From Hyunsoonleella jejuensis (GTDB lineage Bacteria; Bacteroidota; Bacteroidia; Flavobacteriales; Flavobacteriaceae): DNA of 64,000 nucleotides. A model generated the notes under the pieces. It had not been told where the DNA came from. It did no database searches and was given only the letters and a program-made list of their open reading frames with translations. The stretch covers positions 1,481,620-1,545,619 of the forward strand of contig NZ_FOFN01000001.1 in assembly GCF_900111025.1 (NCBI RefSeq), given 5' to 3'. The position numbers were made by a program, and so were the translations under genes. Shown here in pieces: positions 1 through 10,385 of this stretch; position 1 is the first letter of the stretch, and every line of letters starts with the position of its first letter.

Positions 1-378
1 TTCAACAGTTTCCCAATCGCCCGAAGTGGTAAAATAGGCAACATAAGAATGCCGTTGATCTAGCTGTTCTTTTACTCTAAATTGATAACGCTTACCATCA
101 CCTTTAATGCGCATTACAATTTTAGAATAACGATCTGTGGATATTGTTGCTCCGCGATACCTAACAGATGAAAACCCACCATTATTATCCAACGAAATTT
201 CACCAAAAAACTTCCCATTGCCAGCATCATCAATTTTAAAAAGCCCTGAGGATTTCCCACCCATTACCACATCGTCAACAATTAGCCAGTTTTCAATATT
301 GGAAGTTTTACTAAAATCAACAATAGAATGTGTTTGCATCTGTAGCATAATTAAGAATAAGAAAATCGCTAGTTTCAA
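1..378 (-). CDS. CIA30-family secreted protein (3' end cut off by window edge)
   Basis: The minus-strand frame is open from base 378 to the window edge and gives 126 residues. After a hydrophobic leader (LKLAIFLFLIMLQ) it reads W-x-VVDDVVMGGKSSG, then a G-K-FFGEISL segment and NNGGFSSVRYRG. This is the typical start of the complex I intermediate-associated protein 30 (CIA30) domain. The DDVVMGG and NNGGFSS motifs are the basis of the call. In bacteria this domain occurs in stand-alone proteins of unknown role; it is a galactose-binding-like fold. I chose the TTG at 376-378 because it restores a signal-peptide-like leader; an ATG at 346-348 is the alternative. The C-terminal part lies outside the window. 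Family is fairly sure, start less so, function unknown. Confidence 0.7.
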   Translation of the reverse strand, partial: MKLAIFLFLIMLQMQTHSIVDFSKTSNIENWLIVDDVVMGGKSSGLFKIDDAGNGKFFGEISLDNNGGFSSVRYRGATISTDRYSKIVMRIKGDGKRYQFRVKEQLDQRHSYVAYFTTSGDWETVE

Positions 379-447
379 TTTAAATTCGTTTAATTGATTG
401 GTACAAAGAGCGTTTTAACACCCTTTGTACCATTTTGGTAATTGCTT

Positions 448-2466
448 TTAATTAATTTTATTCTCTTTTTGAAGTGGTAATACTAAGTTCATATTATTTT
501 TTATAGTCAAGTCAATAACGTTCCTTAGATTCGTTAAAATGTCTGAATTCCCTTCAATTTTTATTTTTTTTGAGGATGTTAGTTCATCTAATTTCACTTT
601 GCCATATAAGTAGTTAATAAAATCTGCTTTCAAAACAGATATGGCTACATCAGATGAAGGATCGGAATAGTCTTTTAGTGCGTTTAATACGCCATTATGT
701 AAATCTAAATTATAAGGAACTTCGTTGGTGAGATTTAAGTTTATGGAATAATTGCCCATTTGTTCTGCTTTTATTTGATCTGCAAGCATTCCTAGATATT
801 CCATTAAAAGTTCTGTTGGTAATGAAGCTATTACTTCAGGAGAAGTAGTACTAAGATTATTTGGAACATTTCCGCCAACGCGTAATTCATTTGCAGCCGA
901 TAAATACCAATTTCTGTATAGCGCATTTTCTTCCTGGTAACCTAATTGTTCAAATGCGTCGGCCATTAATAAGTTTGCTTTTGTATTAGTGGCCGTATAG
1001 GATATGATATTATTTAAAATGTCAACAGTAAACCTATAATCACCTTCGTCGAAAAAGTCTAATGCAGTTTCTAATACTGCACCTTCTCCTCCCATAGCTT
1101 TTACGTATCTTTTTCCTCGTTCTGAATCAGGATAACTTGCTAGCTCTGTTGGGTTTGCATTGTACCAGCCCAGATTTTTAACGTAGGTCGATTTCAGATT
1201 ATTAGCGGTTTGTCCATAATAGGGGCGATTGTTCCAGCTATTGAATACCGATTTTGGGAGTTCAGCAAATTCGGCAATGTCGTTTGGTCTATACCCGTAA
1301 TTTGCATATCGCAATGTTGTATTGTAGATGGATTGATACAGGTCGCGCTGGTCCTTTAAGTAGGATACTACTTCTTCATTACCCCAAACGGGCCATGTAT
1401 GTGGGCCAAATTGGACTTCAACTTCATTTCCGAATCTAGCGATGACATCTGCAATGTAACTAGCCCATAACTTTGCATCCCTTGTTTCAGCACCTCTAAG
1501 TGTATAAATGTTATGTTGAAGGTGATTTACTTCTTCTGCCATAGACAATGCTTTCCATTCAGGAATGTAGAACACCAACTCAGCTGGAGCTTCCGCACTT
1601 GGAGTGAAGTAAAACTCAAAATTAAGACCATCAATTATTAGGTTTTCACCTTCTTCTTTACTAATTATTTTGTTTGGTATTGGAAGGGAAGAAGCTCCAT
1701 TAGCTAGTGCAGCTCCCAAGGCACCAGTAATTAAGCCTTTTTCACCTGGTTTTAATACATTTCCATATTGGTATCCAGCTCTTCTAGCCATGATATTTCC
1801 AGCCATAACATTCTCACTTACAGATTTCTCTACGAAATTTAGTGGAGCTATCAAGGGAATTCTACCAGAGCTAAAATCTTCTGGAGTGGCTAATCCAGCA
1901 TCATAGATTCCAGCAAAACCGCCAAAATGATCGGCGTGACTATGGGAAATAATCACTCCTTTGAGTTTCTTTTTTCCACGGTGCTGCTCGTAAAGCTTTA
2001 TTGAACTTGCTAGTGTTGCTGCCGTATACTCTACATCGTATAAAATAATTCCATTTTTCGTTTCAATGATGGTTAGATTTACTAAGTCTTGTCCTCTAAC
2101 CTGATAAATGTTATCTGTAACTTTGTATAAACCTCCACGATTTACTAATTGGGCATGTCTCCATAAACTTGGGTTAACAGATGCAGGTGGTTCTTTATCT
2201 TGCATGAAATTAAAACCCGTAGCATCAAATACACCTTCAATGTTGCCTTCGTTAATTAGTGGCGCTATAAAACCTCTATCAACGCGCTCGAAAGCGCTTT
2301 TGTCATCAAAATCTAAAAATTCATAATAAGTTGCATTTTGAGTTTTTGTAAATTCGGTTGCTGCTTTCTGGTTTTCAGAGAATGTATAATTCACATTTTT
2401 TTCTTGATTACAACCTAAGAGGACTACTCCAATTAAGAGGACTGATAAGCTTATTCTTACTTCCAT
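448..2466 (-). CDS. Alkyl/aryl-sulfatase of the metallo-beta-lactamase fold (SdsA1/BDS1-like), lipoprotein
   Basis: A 672-residue protein with a lipobox (VVLLGC, Cys19), so probably a membrane-anchored periplasmic enzyme. The zinc motif HSHADH is at residues 175-180 and is followed by FGG. Further SdsA1-type signatures are AEAPAE near 291-296, MAEEVNHLQHNIYTLRGA around 309-326 and the metal-ligand region HTWPVWG at 356-362. The C-terminal part from about residue 530 fits the dimerisation and SCP2-like sterol-carrier domains of this family, and the length matches. Known members hydrolyse alkyl sulfates such as SDS to an alcohol and sulfate, using two zinc ions. The gene stands alone, divergent from pyrG with 280 bp between them. 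The natural substrate cannot be read from the sequence. Confidence 0.9.
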   Translation of the reverse strand: MEVRISLSVLLIGVVLLGCNQEKNVNYTFSENQKAATEFTKTQNATYYEFLDFDDKSAFERVDRGFIAPLINEGNIEGVFDATGFNFMQDKEPPASVNPSLWRHAQLVNRGGLYKVTDNIYQVRGQDLVNLTIIETKNGIILYDVEYTAATLASSIKLYEQHRGKKKLKGVIISHSHADHFGGFAGIYDAGLATPEDFSSGRIPLIAPLNFVEKSVSENVMAGNIMARRAGYQYGNVLKPGEKGLITGALGAALANGASSLPIPNKIISKEEGENLIIDGLNFEFYFTPSAEAPAELVFYIPEWKALSMAEEVNHLQHNIYTLRGAETRDAKLWASYIADVIARFGNEVEVQFGPHTWPVWGNEEVVSYLKDQRDLYQSIYNTTLRYANYGYRPNDIAEFAELPKSVFNSWNNRPYYGQTANNLKSTYVKNLGWYNANPTELASYPDSERGKRYVKAMGGEGAVLETALDFFDEGDYRFTVDILNNIISYTATNTKANLLMADAFEQLGYQEENALYRNWYLSAANELRVGGNVPNNLSTTSPEVIASLPTELLMEYLGMLADQIKAEQMGNYSINLNLTNEVPYNLDLHNGVLNALKDYSDPSSDVAISVLKADFINYLYGKVKLDELTSSKKIKIEGNSDILTNLRNVIDLTIKNNMNLVLPLQKENKIN

Positions 2467-2713
2467 GTTTTTAAATGTTATCGGGTGATTTTTTCAATAT
2501 TAAAATTACATAACTAGAACGGTTTCTATTTTCCAAATGTTGACGAATGCATTGATAGATATGCGTCGTTATAATGGCTTATATCCGCTGTTAAACGAAG
2601 ATACCTTAAATTTATATAAAGGCAATACCTAAGACTTTAGTATTTCAAGAAAAATCACTGTTAATAACAATAACCTAAATAGTTAAAAAACAATTCCTAA
2701 ATAACTATTTTAA

Positions 2714-4361
<1,648 letters not shown>

Positions 4362-4363
<2 letters not shown>

Positions 4364-4380
4364 ATGCCATTGTGGCATTT
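4362..4380 (+). terminator. Hairpin directly at the pyrG stop codon
   Basis: AAATGCCA - TTG - TGGCATTT forms an 8-bp stem with a 3-base loop, starting inside the pyrG stop codon. There is no U-tract after it, so it may protect or process the mRNA rather than terminate transcription. Confidence 0.4.
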
Positions 4381-4416
4381 CGTTGTACATTGGACAGTTT
4401 TTTGACAATCAGAAAT

Positions 4417-4441
4417 CATCCTCTCCACATAGAGGATGTTT
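4417..4441 (+). terminator. Second hairpin between pyrG and yidC
   Basis: CATCCTCT (4417-4424) pairs with AGAGGATG (4431-4438) over a 6-base loop, followed by TTTAATTT. It lies 15 bp before the yidC ATG. It could be a weak terminator, or a structure in the yidC leader. Confidence 0.4.
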
Positions 4442-4452
4442 AATTTAAAACT

Positions 4453-6348
4453 ATGGAAGAAAAGAAGTTAGATATTAACTCGGTTATAGGTTTTGTTCTC
4501 ATTTTTGGAATCATGATTTACATGTTCTGGCAAAATAAACCAACGCCAGAAGAACTAGAAGCCCAAGAAAAAGCAAAACAAGAACAAGTTGCTGCGGAAC
4601 AAAACGCCAAGGCAGATAAGCAAACCTTAGTAACTACTGCAGAGGATTTTGCAATCGGTAATGGGGCAGACTCGTTACAAATGGTAAAACTTCAAAATAA
4701 ATTGGGTGCTTTTGCCTATTCTGCAGCAAATGCCTCAGATAAAGAAACTACCGTAGAAACAGATGTTTTCGAACTAAAATTTAACAACAAGGGTGGATAT
4801 CTTTCCCAAGTGAAATTAAAGAATTTTGTGGATTACGATTCTATACCAATCTACATTATTAAGGACAACAATGCAGTTTTCAATATTAATTTTGGAACTA
4901 CCGATAGTAGAATCCTTAACACACAAGATTTATATTTTACACCAACTGTTTCTAAAAGTGGAGATAATACCATAGTTTCTATGAAGCTAAAAGTTTCTGA
5001 AAATGAATTTTTAGAATACAGATATGAGTTGAAACCTGACGATTACATGATTGATTTTAGTGTAAAATCTCAAGGTTTAAACGATGTTATCAACAGTTCC
5101 CAAGCTATTAATTTAGATTGGAAATTAAAAGGATATCGCCATGCAAAAAGTATCTCTTACGAGAACAGATATACCGATATTCATTACGAACATGATGGCG
5201 GAAATGCAGATTATACAGGAATGGGTGATGCTGATGAAGATTTAAATGATGTTGCATGGATAGGGTATAAGCAGCACTTCTTCTCATCTGTATTGTTGAC
5301 GGATTCACATTTTAAATCAGCAAAAATAACTACAGAAAATTTAGTTGAAGATGAAGAAAACGATACGGTGTATACCAAAATGTTTACTTCTAAAATCCCA
5401 CTGGAATTAAAAGGAGGCGAGTTTAACGAATCTTTAGATTGGTATATCGGCCCCAACGATTTTAGAATTTTAAATAGCTACGATAGAAATCTAGATGAGA
5501 TTGTGCCATTTGGCTGGGGGATTTTTGGATTGATTAACCGATACATTTTTATGCCATTGTTTGGTTTCCTTGGTGGGTTTATGCCTTATGGAATTGCAAT
5601 TGTGGTAATGACAATTTTGGTGAAAATATGTTTATCGTTTGTGCAGTACAAGCAGTTTTTATCTCAAGCAAAAATGAAGATTTTAAAGCCTGAGCTAGAT
5701 GCGATTAGAGAAAAGCATAAGGATAACAAAATGAAGGCACAACAAGAAACTATGGCATTACAAACCAAAGCAGGTGCAAGTCCGTTAGCAGGATGTTTGC
5801 CAGCTTTAATACAGTTACCGGTTTTTTATGCCTTATTCCAGTTTTTCCCTTCTGCTTTTGACTTAAGGCAGAAAAGTTTCTTATGGGCAGACGATTTATC
5901 GTCGTATGATACCATTGCGAATTTACCATTTAACATTCCTTTCTACGGAAGTCATGTTAGTTTATTCCCAATATTGGCAGCAATTGCTATTTTCTTTTAT
6001 ATGAGGTTAACAACGGGGCAAAATATGCAATCGCAACCGCAACAGGAAGGTATGCCAGATATGGGGAAAATGATGAAATACATGATGTATTTTTCACCAA
6101 TAATGATGTTGTTCTTCTTTAATAATTATGCATCTGGATTAAGTTTATATTACTTTATTTCAAACTTGATTAGTATCGGAATTATTTTGGTAATTAAGAA
6201 TTACATCTTAGATGAAGATAAAATTCACGCTCAAATACAAGAGAATAAAAAGAAGCCGAAAAAGCAAAGTAAGTTTCAAACTAAAATGAAACAAATGATG
6301 GAACAGGCAGAACAGCAGAAACAAATACAACAGAAAAGAAAGAAATAA
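4453..6348 (+). CDS. yidC: Membrane protein insertase YidC
   Basis: A 631-residue protein of the Gram-negative YidC type. It inserts and folds inner-membrane proteins, alone or with SecYEG. The N-terminal membrane anchor (VIGFVLIFGIMIYMFW, about residues 15-30) precedes a large periplasmic domain (about 80-350). The conserved insertase core follows, starting around RYIFMPLFGFLGG and MPYGIAIVVMTILVK, with KAGASPLAGCLPALIQLPVF typical of the family and further membrane segments up to about residue 580. The tail is rich in Lys and Gln, as expected for a cytoplasmic ribosome-contacting end. It is followed by a strong terminator. Confidence 0.97.
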   Translation: MEEKKLDINSVIGFVLIFGIMIYMFWQNKPTPEELEAQEKAKQEQVAAEQNAKADKQTLVTTAEDFAIGNGADSLQMVKLQNKLGAFAYSAANASDKETTVETDVFELKFNNKGGYLSQVKLKNFVDYDSIPIYIIKDNNAVFNINFGTTDSRILNTQDLYFTPTVSKSGDNTIVSMKLKVSENEFLEYRYELKPDDYMIDFSVKSQGLNDVINSSQAINLDWKLKGYRHAKSISYENRYTDIHYEHDGGNADYTGMGDADEDLNDVAWIGYKQHFFSSVLLTDSHFKSAKITTENLVEDEENDTVYTKMFTSKIPLELKGGEFNESLDWYIGPNDFRILNSYDRNLDEIVPFGWGIFGLINRYIFMPLFGFLGGFMPYGIAIVVMTILVKICLSFVQYKQFLSQAKMKILKPELDAIREKHKDNKMKAQQETMALQTKAGASPLAGCLPALIQLPVFYALFQFFPSAFDLRQKSFLWADDLSSYDTIANLPFNIPFYGSHVSLFPILAAIAIFFYMRLTTGQNMQSQPQQEGMPDMGKMMKYMMYFSPIMMLFFFNNYASGLSLYYFISNLISIGIILVIKNYILDEDKIHAQIQENKKKPKKQSKFQTKMKQMMEQAEQQKQIQQKRKK

Positions 6349-6364
6349 GATAACATGTGTTCTT

Positions 6365-6392
6365 AAAAAGCTGCCTTTTGGCAGCTTTTTTT
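6365..6392 (+). terminator. Rho-independent terminator after yidC
   Basis: AAAAAGCTGCC (6365-6375), loop TTTT, GGCAGCTTTTT (6380-6390): an 11-bp perfect stem running into a T-tract, 17 bp after the yidC stop codon. Confidence 0.9.
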
Positions 6393-6451
6393 GTTATAAC
6401 AAAGTAAACGAAATTGCGTTAGTAGTATATGAATTAAATTTTAGTATATCA

Positions 6452-7162
6452 ATGAAAAAACTAGGTTTTATAATTCTTTTAGTGGGATGGTTTAATAGCG
6501 CTGTGGCCCAAACATTTAATCAGTTTAATGAGAATGGTAAGCGCCATGGGGTATGGAGAAAATATTTTGACGGCACCAAAGTTTTAAGATATGAAGGTGC
6601 TTTTGCAAATGGAAAAGAAATTGGGCTTTTTAAGTTTTATAAAAACATAAAAGGTAAAGCTGTTTTATCAGCAACCCGACAGTTTAATGACACTACAGAT
6701 ATTGCTCAAGTTAAGTTTTATACTTCAAAAGGAAAAGTTATTAGTGAAGGTAACATGAGGGGTAAAACCTATATAGGTACTTGGAAATATTATCAAAAGA
6801 ATTCAGACAAGCTCTTGACGTTGGAAAATTATAATAGTGAAGGAAATCTCGATGGTGAGCGTTTTGTGTATTATGAAAATGGACAAATAGCCGAAGAAAA
6901 ACATTATAAAAATGGTTTATTAGAAGGTAAAGCTATAAATTATTCGTTAAAAGGTGTAGTGCTAAAAACTTTAATCTATGTGAATGATGAACTGCATGGA
7001 TCTGCTAAGTTTTTTAATCCTAAAGGGGAATTGCTTGTAGAGGGGCAATATAAAAAAGGTGGAAAACATGGTATTTGGAAATATTATGACAAAGGTAAGC
7101 TTGATGAGACCAAAGACTTTACAGTAAAAGGCAAGTATAAACCCATAAAAAAAGCCCCTTGA
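6452..7162 (+). CDS. Secreted MORN-repeat (YwqK-like) protein
   Basis: A 236-residue protein with a signal peptide (MKKLGFIILLVGWFNSAVAQ, cleavage after AQ). The mature part is made of about eight short repeats of the type NG-x-x-x-G-x-W-K-Y-Y, for example NGKRHGVWRKYF, YENGQIAEEKHYKNGLLEG and GKHGIWKYYDKG. These are MORN-variant repeats (PF07661) as in YwqK family proteins. They are usually exported or surface proteins of unclear function, and the 'antitoxin' label often given to YwqK is not supported by context here. The stop codon lies inside the hairpin at 7153-7181. It is a single-gene unit after the yidC terminator. Confidence 0.85.
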   Translation: MKKLGFIILLVGWFNSAVAQTFNQFNENGKRHGVWRKYFDGTKVLRYEGAFANGKEIGLFKFYKNIKGKAVLSATRQFNDTTDIAQVKFYTSKGKVISEGNMRGKTYIGTWKYYQKNSDKLLTLENYNSEGNLDGERFVYYENGQIAEEKHYKNGLLEGKAINYSLKGVVLKTLIYVNDELHGSAKFFNPKGELLVEGQYKKGGKHGIWKYYDKGKLDETKDFTVKGKYKPIKKAP

Positions 7163-7181
7163 TTTCTCAAAGGACTCTTTT
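7153..7181. terminator. Hairpin overlapping the MORN gene stop; decayed copy of the fasciclin terminator
   Basis: AGCCCCTTGA (7153-7162) pairs imperfectly with TCAAAGGACT (7167-7176), with A-runs before it and TTTT after it, so it can act in both directions. It resembles the perfect hairpin at 7523-7550 (AGAGTCCCTTGAAA) and lies at the matching place downstream of the fasciclin remnant. I read it as the duplicated, now degenerate terminator. Confidence 0.6.
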
Positions 7182-7274
7182 CATAGACAATTTTTACTTA
7201 CTAACTATAAACCTTAAAACTTGCCTATACTAAACAAACCAAACTAAACTAAATATATCTTTTGGTAAAGGTGG

Positions 7275-7420
7275 TTAAACAACCTTGTTGATTACGTAAA
7301 TAACACCATTTGAAGCTTTAACATCAACAGCAATTATGTTGCTTACCCTGTTGTTTGTACTCGCCAAGGCTGCACCACCCATGATATTTGCTGCCATATC
7401 TTTACCTTTAATTTCTTGTA
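7275..7420 (-). pseudogene. C-terminal remnant of a second fasciclin-domain gene
   Basis: On the minus strand an open segment reads KGKDMAANIMGGAALAST, then NIIAVDVKASNGVIYVINK and V-V-stop at 7275. ASNGVIYVINKV is the conserved end of a FAS1 domain; compare NGVVHVIDKVLLP in the neighbouring intact gene. Nothing of the earlier protein remains: only a few codons upstream lies the same promoter/operator motif that precedes the intact gene (box at 7426-7453). The downstream flank also repeats: CTAAACAAACCAAACTAAA occurs here and again at about 7581. The 7.15-7.50 kb segment is therefore best explained as a tandem copy of the whole fasciclin unit that lost most of its coding region. An ATG at 7395-7397 could still give a peptide of about 40 residues. 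Confidence 0.7.
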
Positions 7421-7425
7421 TTTTT

Positions 7426-7453
7426 GTTTAACAAATTTAATGATAAATTAAAC
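7426..7453 (-). promoter_or_regulatory. CarH-type paired box and -7 element upstream of the fasciclin remnant
   Basis: On the minus strand: GTTTAAT, 14-bp spacer, GTTAAAC. The spacer ends in TAAATTT so that, with the next G, an exact TAnnTTTG element overlaps the second box (7432-7439). Arrangement and spacing equal those at 9020-9047 and 24974-25001. The matching -33 region has lost its TTG (GAA instead of CAA on the plus strand), so the promoter may be dead. Confidence 0.55.
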
Positions 7454-7522
7454 AAAAATGAAATTTTAGTTCATAAAAAACGTTAATTTGTTATACTTTT
7501 TTACTGTTGTTTTTAAAAAAAG

Positions 7523-7550
7523 AGAGTCCCTTGAAATTTCAAGGGACTCT
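7523..7550 (-). terminator. Rho-independent terminator of the fasciclin gene
   Basis: A perfect 28-bp palindrome (AGAGTCCCTTGAAA and its complement). Read on the minus strand it is followed by a run of T (plus-strand A-run 7514-7521). It lies 55 bp after the stop codon of the fasciclin gene. Confidence 0.85.
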
Positions 7551-7605
7551 TATAGAAAATTTCATACTTAGCAATTTTCTATCCTAAACAAACCAAACTA
7601 AAATT

Positions 7606-8994
7606 TTATTCTGATGGTAACAATACTTTATCTATTACATGAACAACACCATTGGTTGCATGTACATTTAGTAAACTAGGTACTAAACCGGCTGGAGGAT
7701 TACTATTGGCAGCGTCTTGCACTGTTAAGTTTCCTAAGTTTATGCCTACATTTTGATCATTTAACATCTCTACATCACCCGTAACTAAATCCGTTGAAAA
7801 TACATAAGCACTCGCTTTAACAACATGGTGTGTTAGTATTCCGGCTACAGCAGTAGGATCTGTACTATTTATGGCATCAGCAGTTAATCCAGCAGCTTCA
7901 AATGCAGCATCAGTCGGAGCAAATACTGTAAATGGTCCATCGGTACCAAATGTATCACCTAACCCAGCTCTCTGTAATGCAGTTGCTAACAAAGTAAATT
8001 CTCCTGGACTGCCTCCAGCAAATTCAGCTACTATTTCGTTTATTGTTTGAGTTGGGGGCAATAATACTCTATCTATTACATGCACTACACCATTCGATCC
8101 TTCTATGTCAGTATCAGTAACTGTTGTTGTACCGTTTAAACTAACAGCCCCACCTGCGTTTGTTAAATAAACAAAACCACCAAGTGTTTCAACTGCCGTT
8201 GAAGCTCCAGCAGTCGTTGGTAAATTTGCAGCCATTACAGTATCATCAATTACATGATACGTTAATACAGCATCAGCGCCGTTAACATCAGTTACCCCAG
8301 CGGCTTCAAAAGCTGCATTTGTAGGTGCGAACAATGTTAAACCGTTTCCGCTAGGTCCATTTCCTAATAACACAGATAAAACGTCGGTGTTTGCATTTTG
8401 TACTGCTGCTATTAATGTAGTAAAATTCTTGTTGAAATAAGCAGGTGCTACTATAGTTCCTACGATAGGCGCTATAGATGGTGGAATCATTACATTATCA
8501 ATAATATGCGCAACGCCATTTGTTGCTAAGGCATCTACTGCGATAATTTGTGCGCCAGCAATAAATAACCCATTGTCTTCTGCTGTTATCGTCGCAGTTT
8601 CACCATTTGCCATTGTAATGTCGCCAGGGGCTACTAAATTAGATGTTACTGTTGCCGATGTAAATACATGGTATTCTAAAACGTTTCTTAACACGTCTTC
8701 TGGAATATCGTCGATGCTCTCTTGCCCTATAGCTTCTAATAATGCATCAAAGGCATCATTAGTTGGTGCAAAAACTGTAAACGTTCCATTTCCGCTCAGC
8801 GTGCTTACTAAGTCTGGATATTTCACCAAAGCAGCTTCTAAGTCTGATAAAATGTCTGGATTTGCTTGTACAATCTCCACAAGGCTATTTGTTGGCACAA
8901 ATGGAGCAGGACCGTCATCATCACTACATGATAATACAAATATAGATACTAAAAATAGTACTATTAATTTTTTTGTTGCTGTTAATGTTTTCAT
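7606..8994 (-). CDS. Lipoprotein with three fasciclin (FAS1) domains
   Basis: A 462-residue protein with a lipobox (FVLSC, Cys23) followed by DDD, which fits an outer-membrane lipoprotein. Three FAS1 domains follow at about 38-172, 180-315 and 318-462. Each carries the family's paired motifs FTVFAPTNDAF / LFAPTNAAFEAAG / FTVFAPTDAAFEAAG and the ending NGVxHVIDxVLLP. FAS1 domains generally mediate adhesion; the ligand here is unknown. The upstream region has an exact -7 element and the paired GTTTAAY/GTTAAAC box also seen before crtI, so regulation by the CarH-like protein is plausible. A collapsed second copy lies immediately downstream. A strong terminator follows. Confidence 0.93.
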   Translation of the reverse strand: MKTLTATKKLIVLFLVSIFVLSCSDDDGPAPFVPTNSLVEIVQANPDILSDLEAALVKYPDLVSTLSGNGTFTVFAPTNDAFDALLEAIGQESIDDIPEDVLRNVLEYHVFTSATVTSNLVAPGDITMANGETATITAEDNGLFIAGAQIIAVDALATNGVAHIIDNVMIPPSIAPIVGTIVAPAYFNKNFTTLIAAVQNANTDVLSVLLGNGPSGNGLTLFAPTNAAFEAAGVTDVNGADAVLTYHVIDDTVMAANLPTTAGASTAVETLGGFVYLTNAGGAVSLNGTTTVTDTDIEGSNGVVHVIDRVLLPPTQTINEIVAEFAGGSPGEFTLLATALQRAGLGDTFGTDGPFTVFAPTDAAFEAAGLTADAINSTDPTAVAGILTHHVVKASAYVFSTDLVTGDVEMLNDQNVGINLGNLTVQDAANSNPPAGLVPSLLNVHATNGVVHVIDKVLLPSE

Positions 8995-9019
8995 AGTTTT
9001 TTTATGATTTTATTATTTT

Positions 9020-9047
9020 GTTTAACAAATGTATGAATAAATTAAAC
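9020..9047 (-). promoter_or_regulatory. CarH-type paired box and promoter of the fasciclin gene
   Basis: On the minus strand: GTTTAAT (9041-9047), a 14-bp spacer, GTTAAAC (9020-9026), centres 21 bp apart. The exact -7 element TACATTTG occupies 9026-9033 and shares its G with the second box; a TTTG at 9055-9058 lies 21 bp upstream, a good -33. Translation starts 26 bp downstream at 8994. A further single ATTAAAC lies at 9084-9090. An overlapping operator of this kind would suit repression. Confidence 0.6.
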
Positions 9048-9153
9048 ATAAAAACAAATTTTGTTTCATAAAAAAATGCAAAAATTAAACAAAATTAGCT
9101 TTTTGTGCATTTCATCGATGTTTCATCAATGAATTTAAACCTAACAAATTGTG

Positions 9154-9161
9154 TATCTTTG
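9154..9161 (+). promoter_or_regulatory. Candidate -7 element (TATCTTTG) of mnmA
   Basis: Exact TAnnTTTG match, 27 bp before the mnmA ATG, in the intergenic region shared with the divergent fasciclin gene. No TTG at the proper distance was found. Confidence 0.5.
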
Positions 9162-9188
9162 CATTCTTAATTTTTTTCACTGAATAAA

Positions 9189-10376
9189 ATGAAAAGAGTA
9201 GTTGTAGGACTTTCTGGTGGGGTAGATTCAAGCGTTGCGGCTTATATATTAAAGGAGCAGGGTTATGAAGTTATTGGATTGTTCATGAAGAATTGGCATG
9301 ATGATTCTGTAACAATCTCTAATGAATGTCCTTGGTTAGACGATAGCAATGATGCTGTGCTCGTAGCTGATAAATTAGGGATTCCTTTTCAAACAGTAGA
9401 TTTAAGCGAGCAATACAAAGAACGTATCGTAGATTATATGTTCAAGGAATACGAAATGGGAAGAACACCAAATCCCGACGTATTGTGTAACCGAGAAATA
9501 AAGTTTGATGTTTTTATGAAAATTGCTTTAGATCTTGGTGCAGACTATGTCGCAACTGGTCACTATTGCAGGAAGGGTATTATAGAAAACGAAGAAGGAC
9601 TAATTTATCAATTGCTTTCGGGTGTGGATACTAATAAAGATCAATCCTATTTTTTGTGTCAATTATCCCAAGAGCAATTATCGAAATCTTTGTTTCCTAT
9701 AGGTGAATTAACAAAACCTGAAGTTAGGGAAATAGCGACGAAACTTAATTTGGTTACCGCAGAAAAAAAAGATTCTCAAGGTTTATGCTTTATAGGCAAA
9801 GTAAAGCTACCTGATTTTTTGCAACAACAACTCAAACCCAAAGAAGGTGTTATTGTTGAAATTTTAGAAGATGCACCAATATATCATCATCACAAAAGTG
9901 TATTTGATTCAAAAATCGAAGCATTACAATATTTGTCTAAGAAAATAGAATATACCATAAATGATGGTAAAGTTGTTGGTAAGCACCAAGGCGCACATTA
10001 TTTTACCAAAGGTCAGCGTAAAGGTTTGGCTGTAGGAGGAACACCAGAACCCTTATTTGTGATCGATACGGATGTAGAAAACAATATTATTTACACAGGG
10101 CAAGGTAAAAACCATCCTGGGCTTTTAAAGAAAGCACTCTTTATCTCAAATGAAGAATTACATTGGATTCGTGAGGATTTAGTGCTGGATACTCATGAAA
10201 CTATGCAGGTAGACGCAAGAATCAGGTACAGGCAGCCACTTCAAAAAGCTACATTGCATAAAGTTAATCGTGGATTATATATAGAGTTTCAAGATTTACA
10301 GTTGGCAATAACCGAAGGCCAGTTTGCAGCGTGGTATGTAAATGAAGAATTAATAGGTTCAGGGGTAATTTCATAA
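9189..10376 (+). CDS. mnmA: tRNA-specific 2-thiouridylase MnmA
   Basis: A 395-residue enzyme that thiolates U34 of tRNA-Lys, tRNA-Glu and tRNA-Gln. The PP-loop GLSGGVDSS (7-15) binds ATP. The two catalytic cysteines are at Cys100 ([12 protein letters not shown]) and Cys200 (GLCFIGK). GHYCRKG and DQSYFLCQL are also family signatures. About 25-30 extra residues around 230-255 ([15 protein letters not shown]) make it longer than the E. coli enzyme; this looks like the insert seen in Bacteroidota relatives, which I recall but have not verified. It is followed after 9 bp by the nitronate monooxygenase-like gene, so the two are probably co-transcribed. Confidence 0.96.
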   Translation: MKRVVVGLSGGVDSSVAAYILKEQGYEVIGLFMKNWHDDSVTISNECPWLDDSNDAVLVADKLGIPFQTVDLSEQYKERIVDYMFKEYEMGRTPNPDVLCNREIKFDVFMKIALDLGADYVATGHYCRKGIIENEEGLIYQLLSGVDTNKDQSYFLCQLSQEQLSKSLFPIGELTKPEVREIATKLNLVTAEKKDSQGLCFIGKVKLPDFLQQQLKPKEGVIVEILEDAPIYHHHKSVFDSKIEALQYLSKKIEYTINDGKVVGKHQGAHYFTKGQRKGLAVGGTPEPLFVIDTDVENNIIYTGQGKNHPGLLKKALFISNEELHWIREDLVLDTHETMQVDARIRYRQPLQKATLHKVNRGLYIEFQDLQLAITEGQFAAWYVNEELIGSGVIS

Positions 10377-10385
10377 CTTAGCGTT

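Noticed and set aside
2590..2596. Single GTTAAAC between the sulfatase and pyrG genes as a CarH box
   Set aside because: No partner box at 21 bp and no -7 element attached; in AT-rich DNA such a 7-mer is expected by chance.
6452..7162. YwqK-type protein as the antitoxin of a toxin-antitoxin pair
   Set aside because: No toxin-like partner next to it; the protein has a signal peptide and stands alone between terminators.
8573..9007. 144-codon open frame on the plus strand opposite the fasciclin gene
   Set aside because: Fully antisense to a clear three-domain gene and reads into its promoter; no homology recognised.
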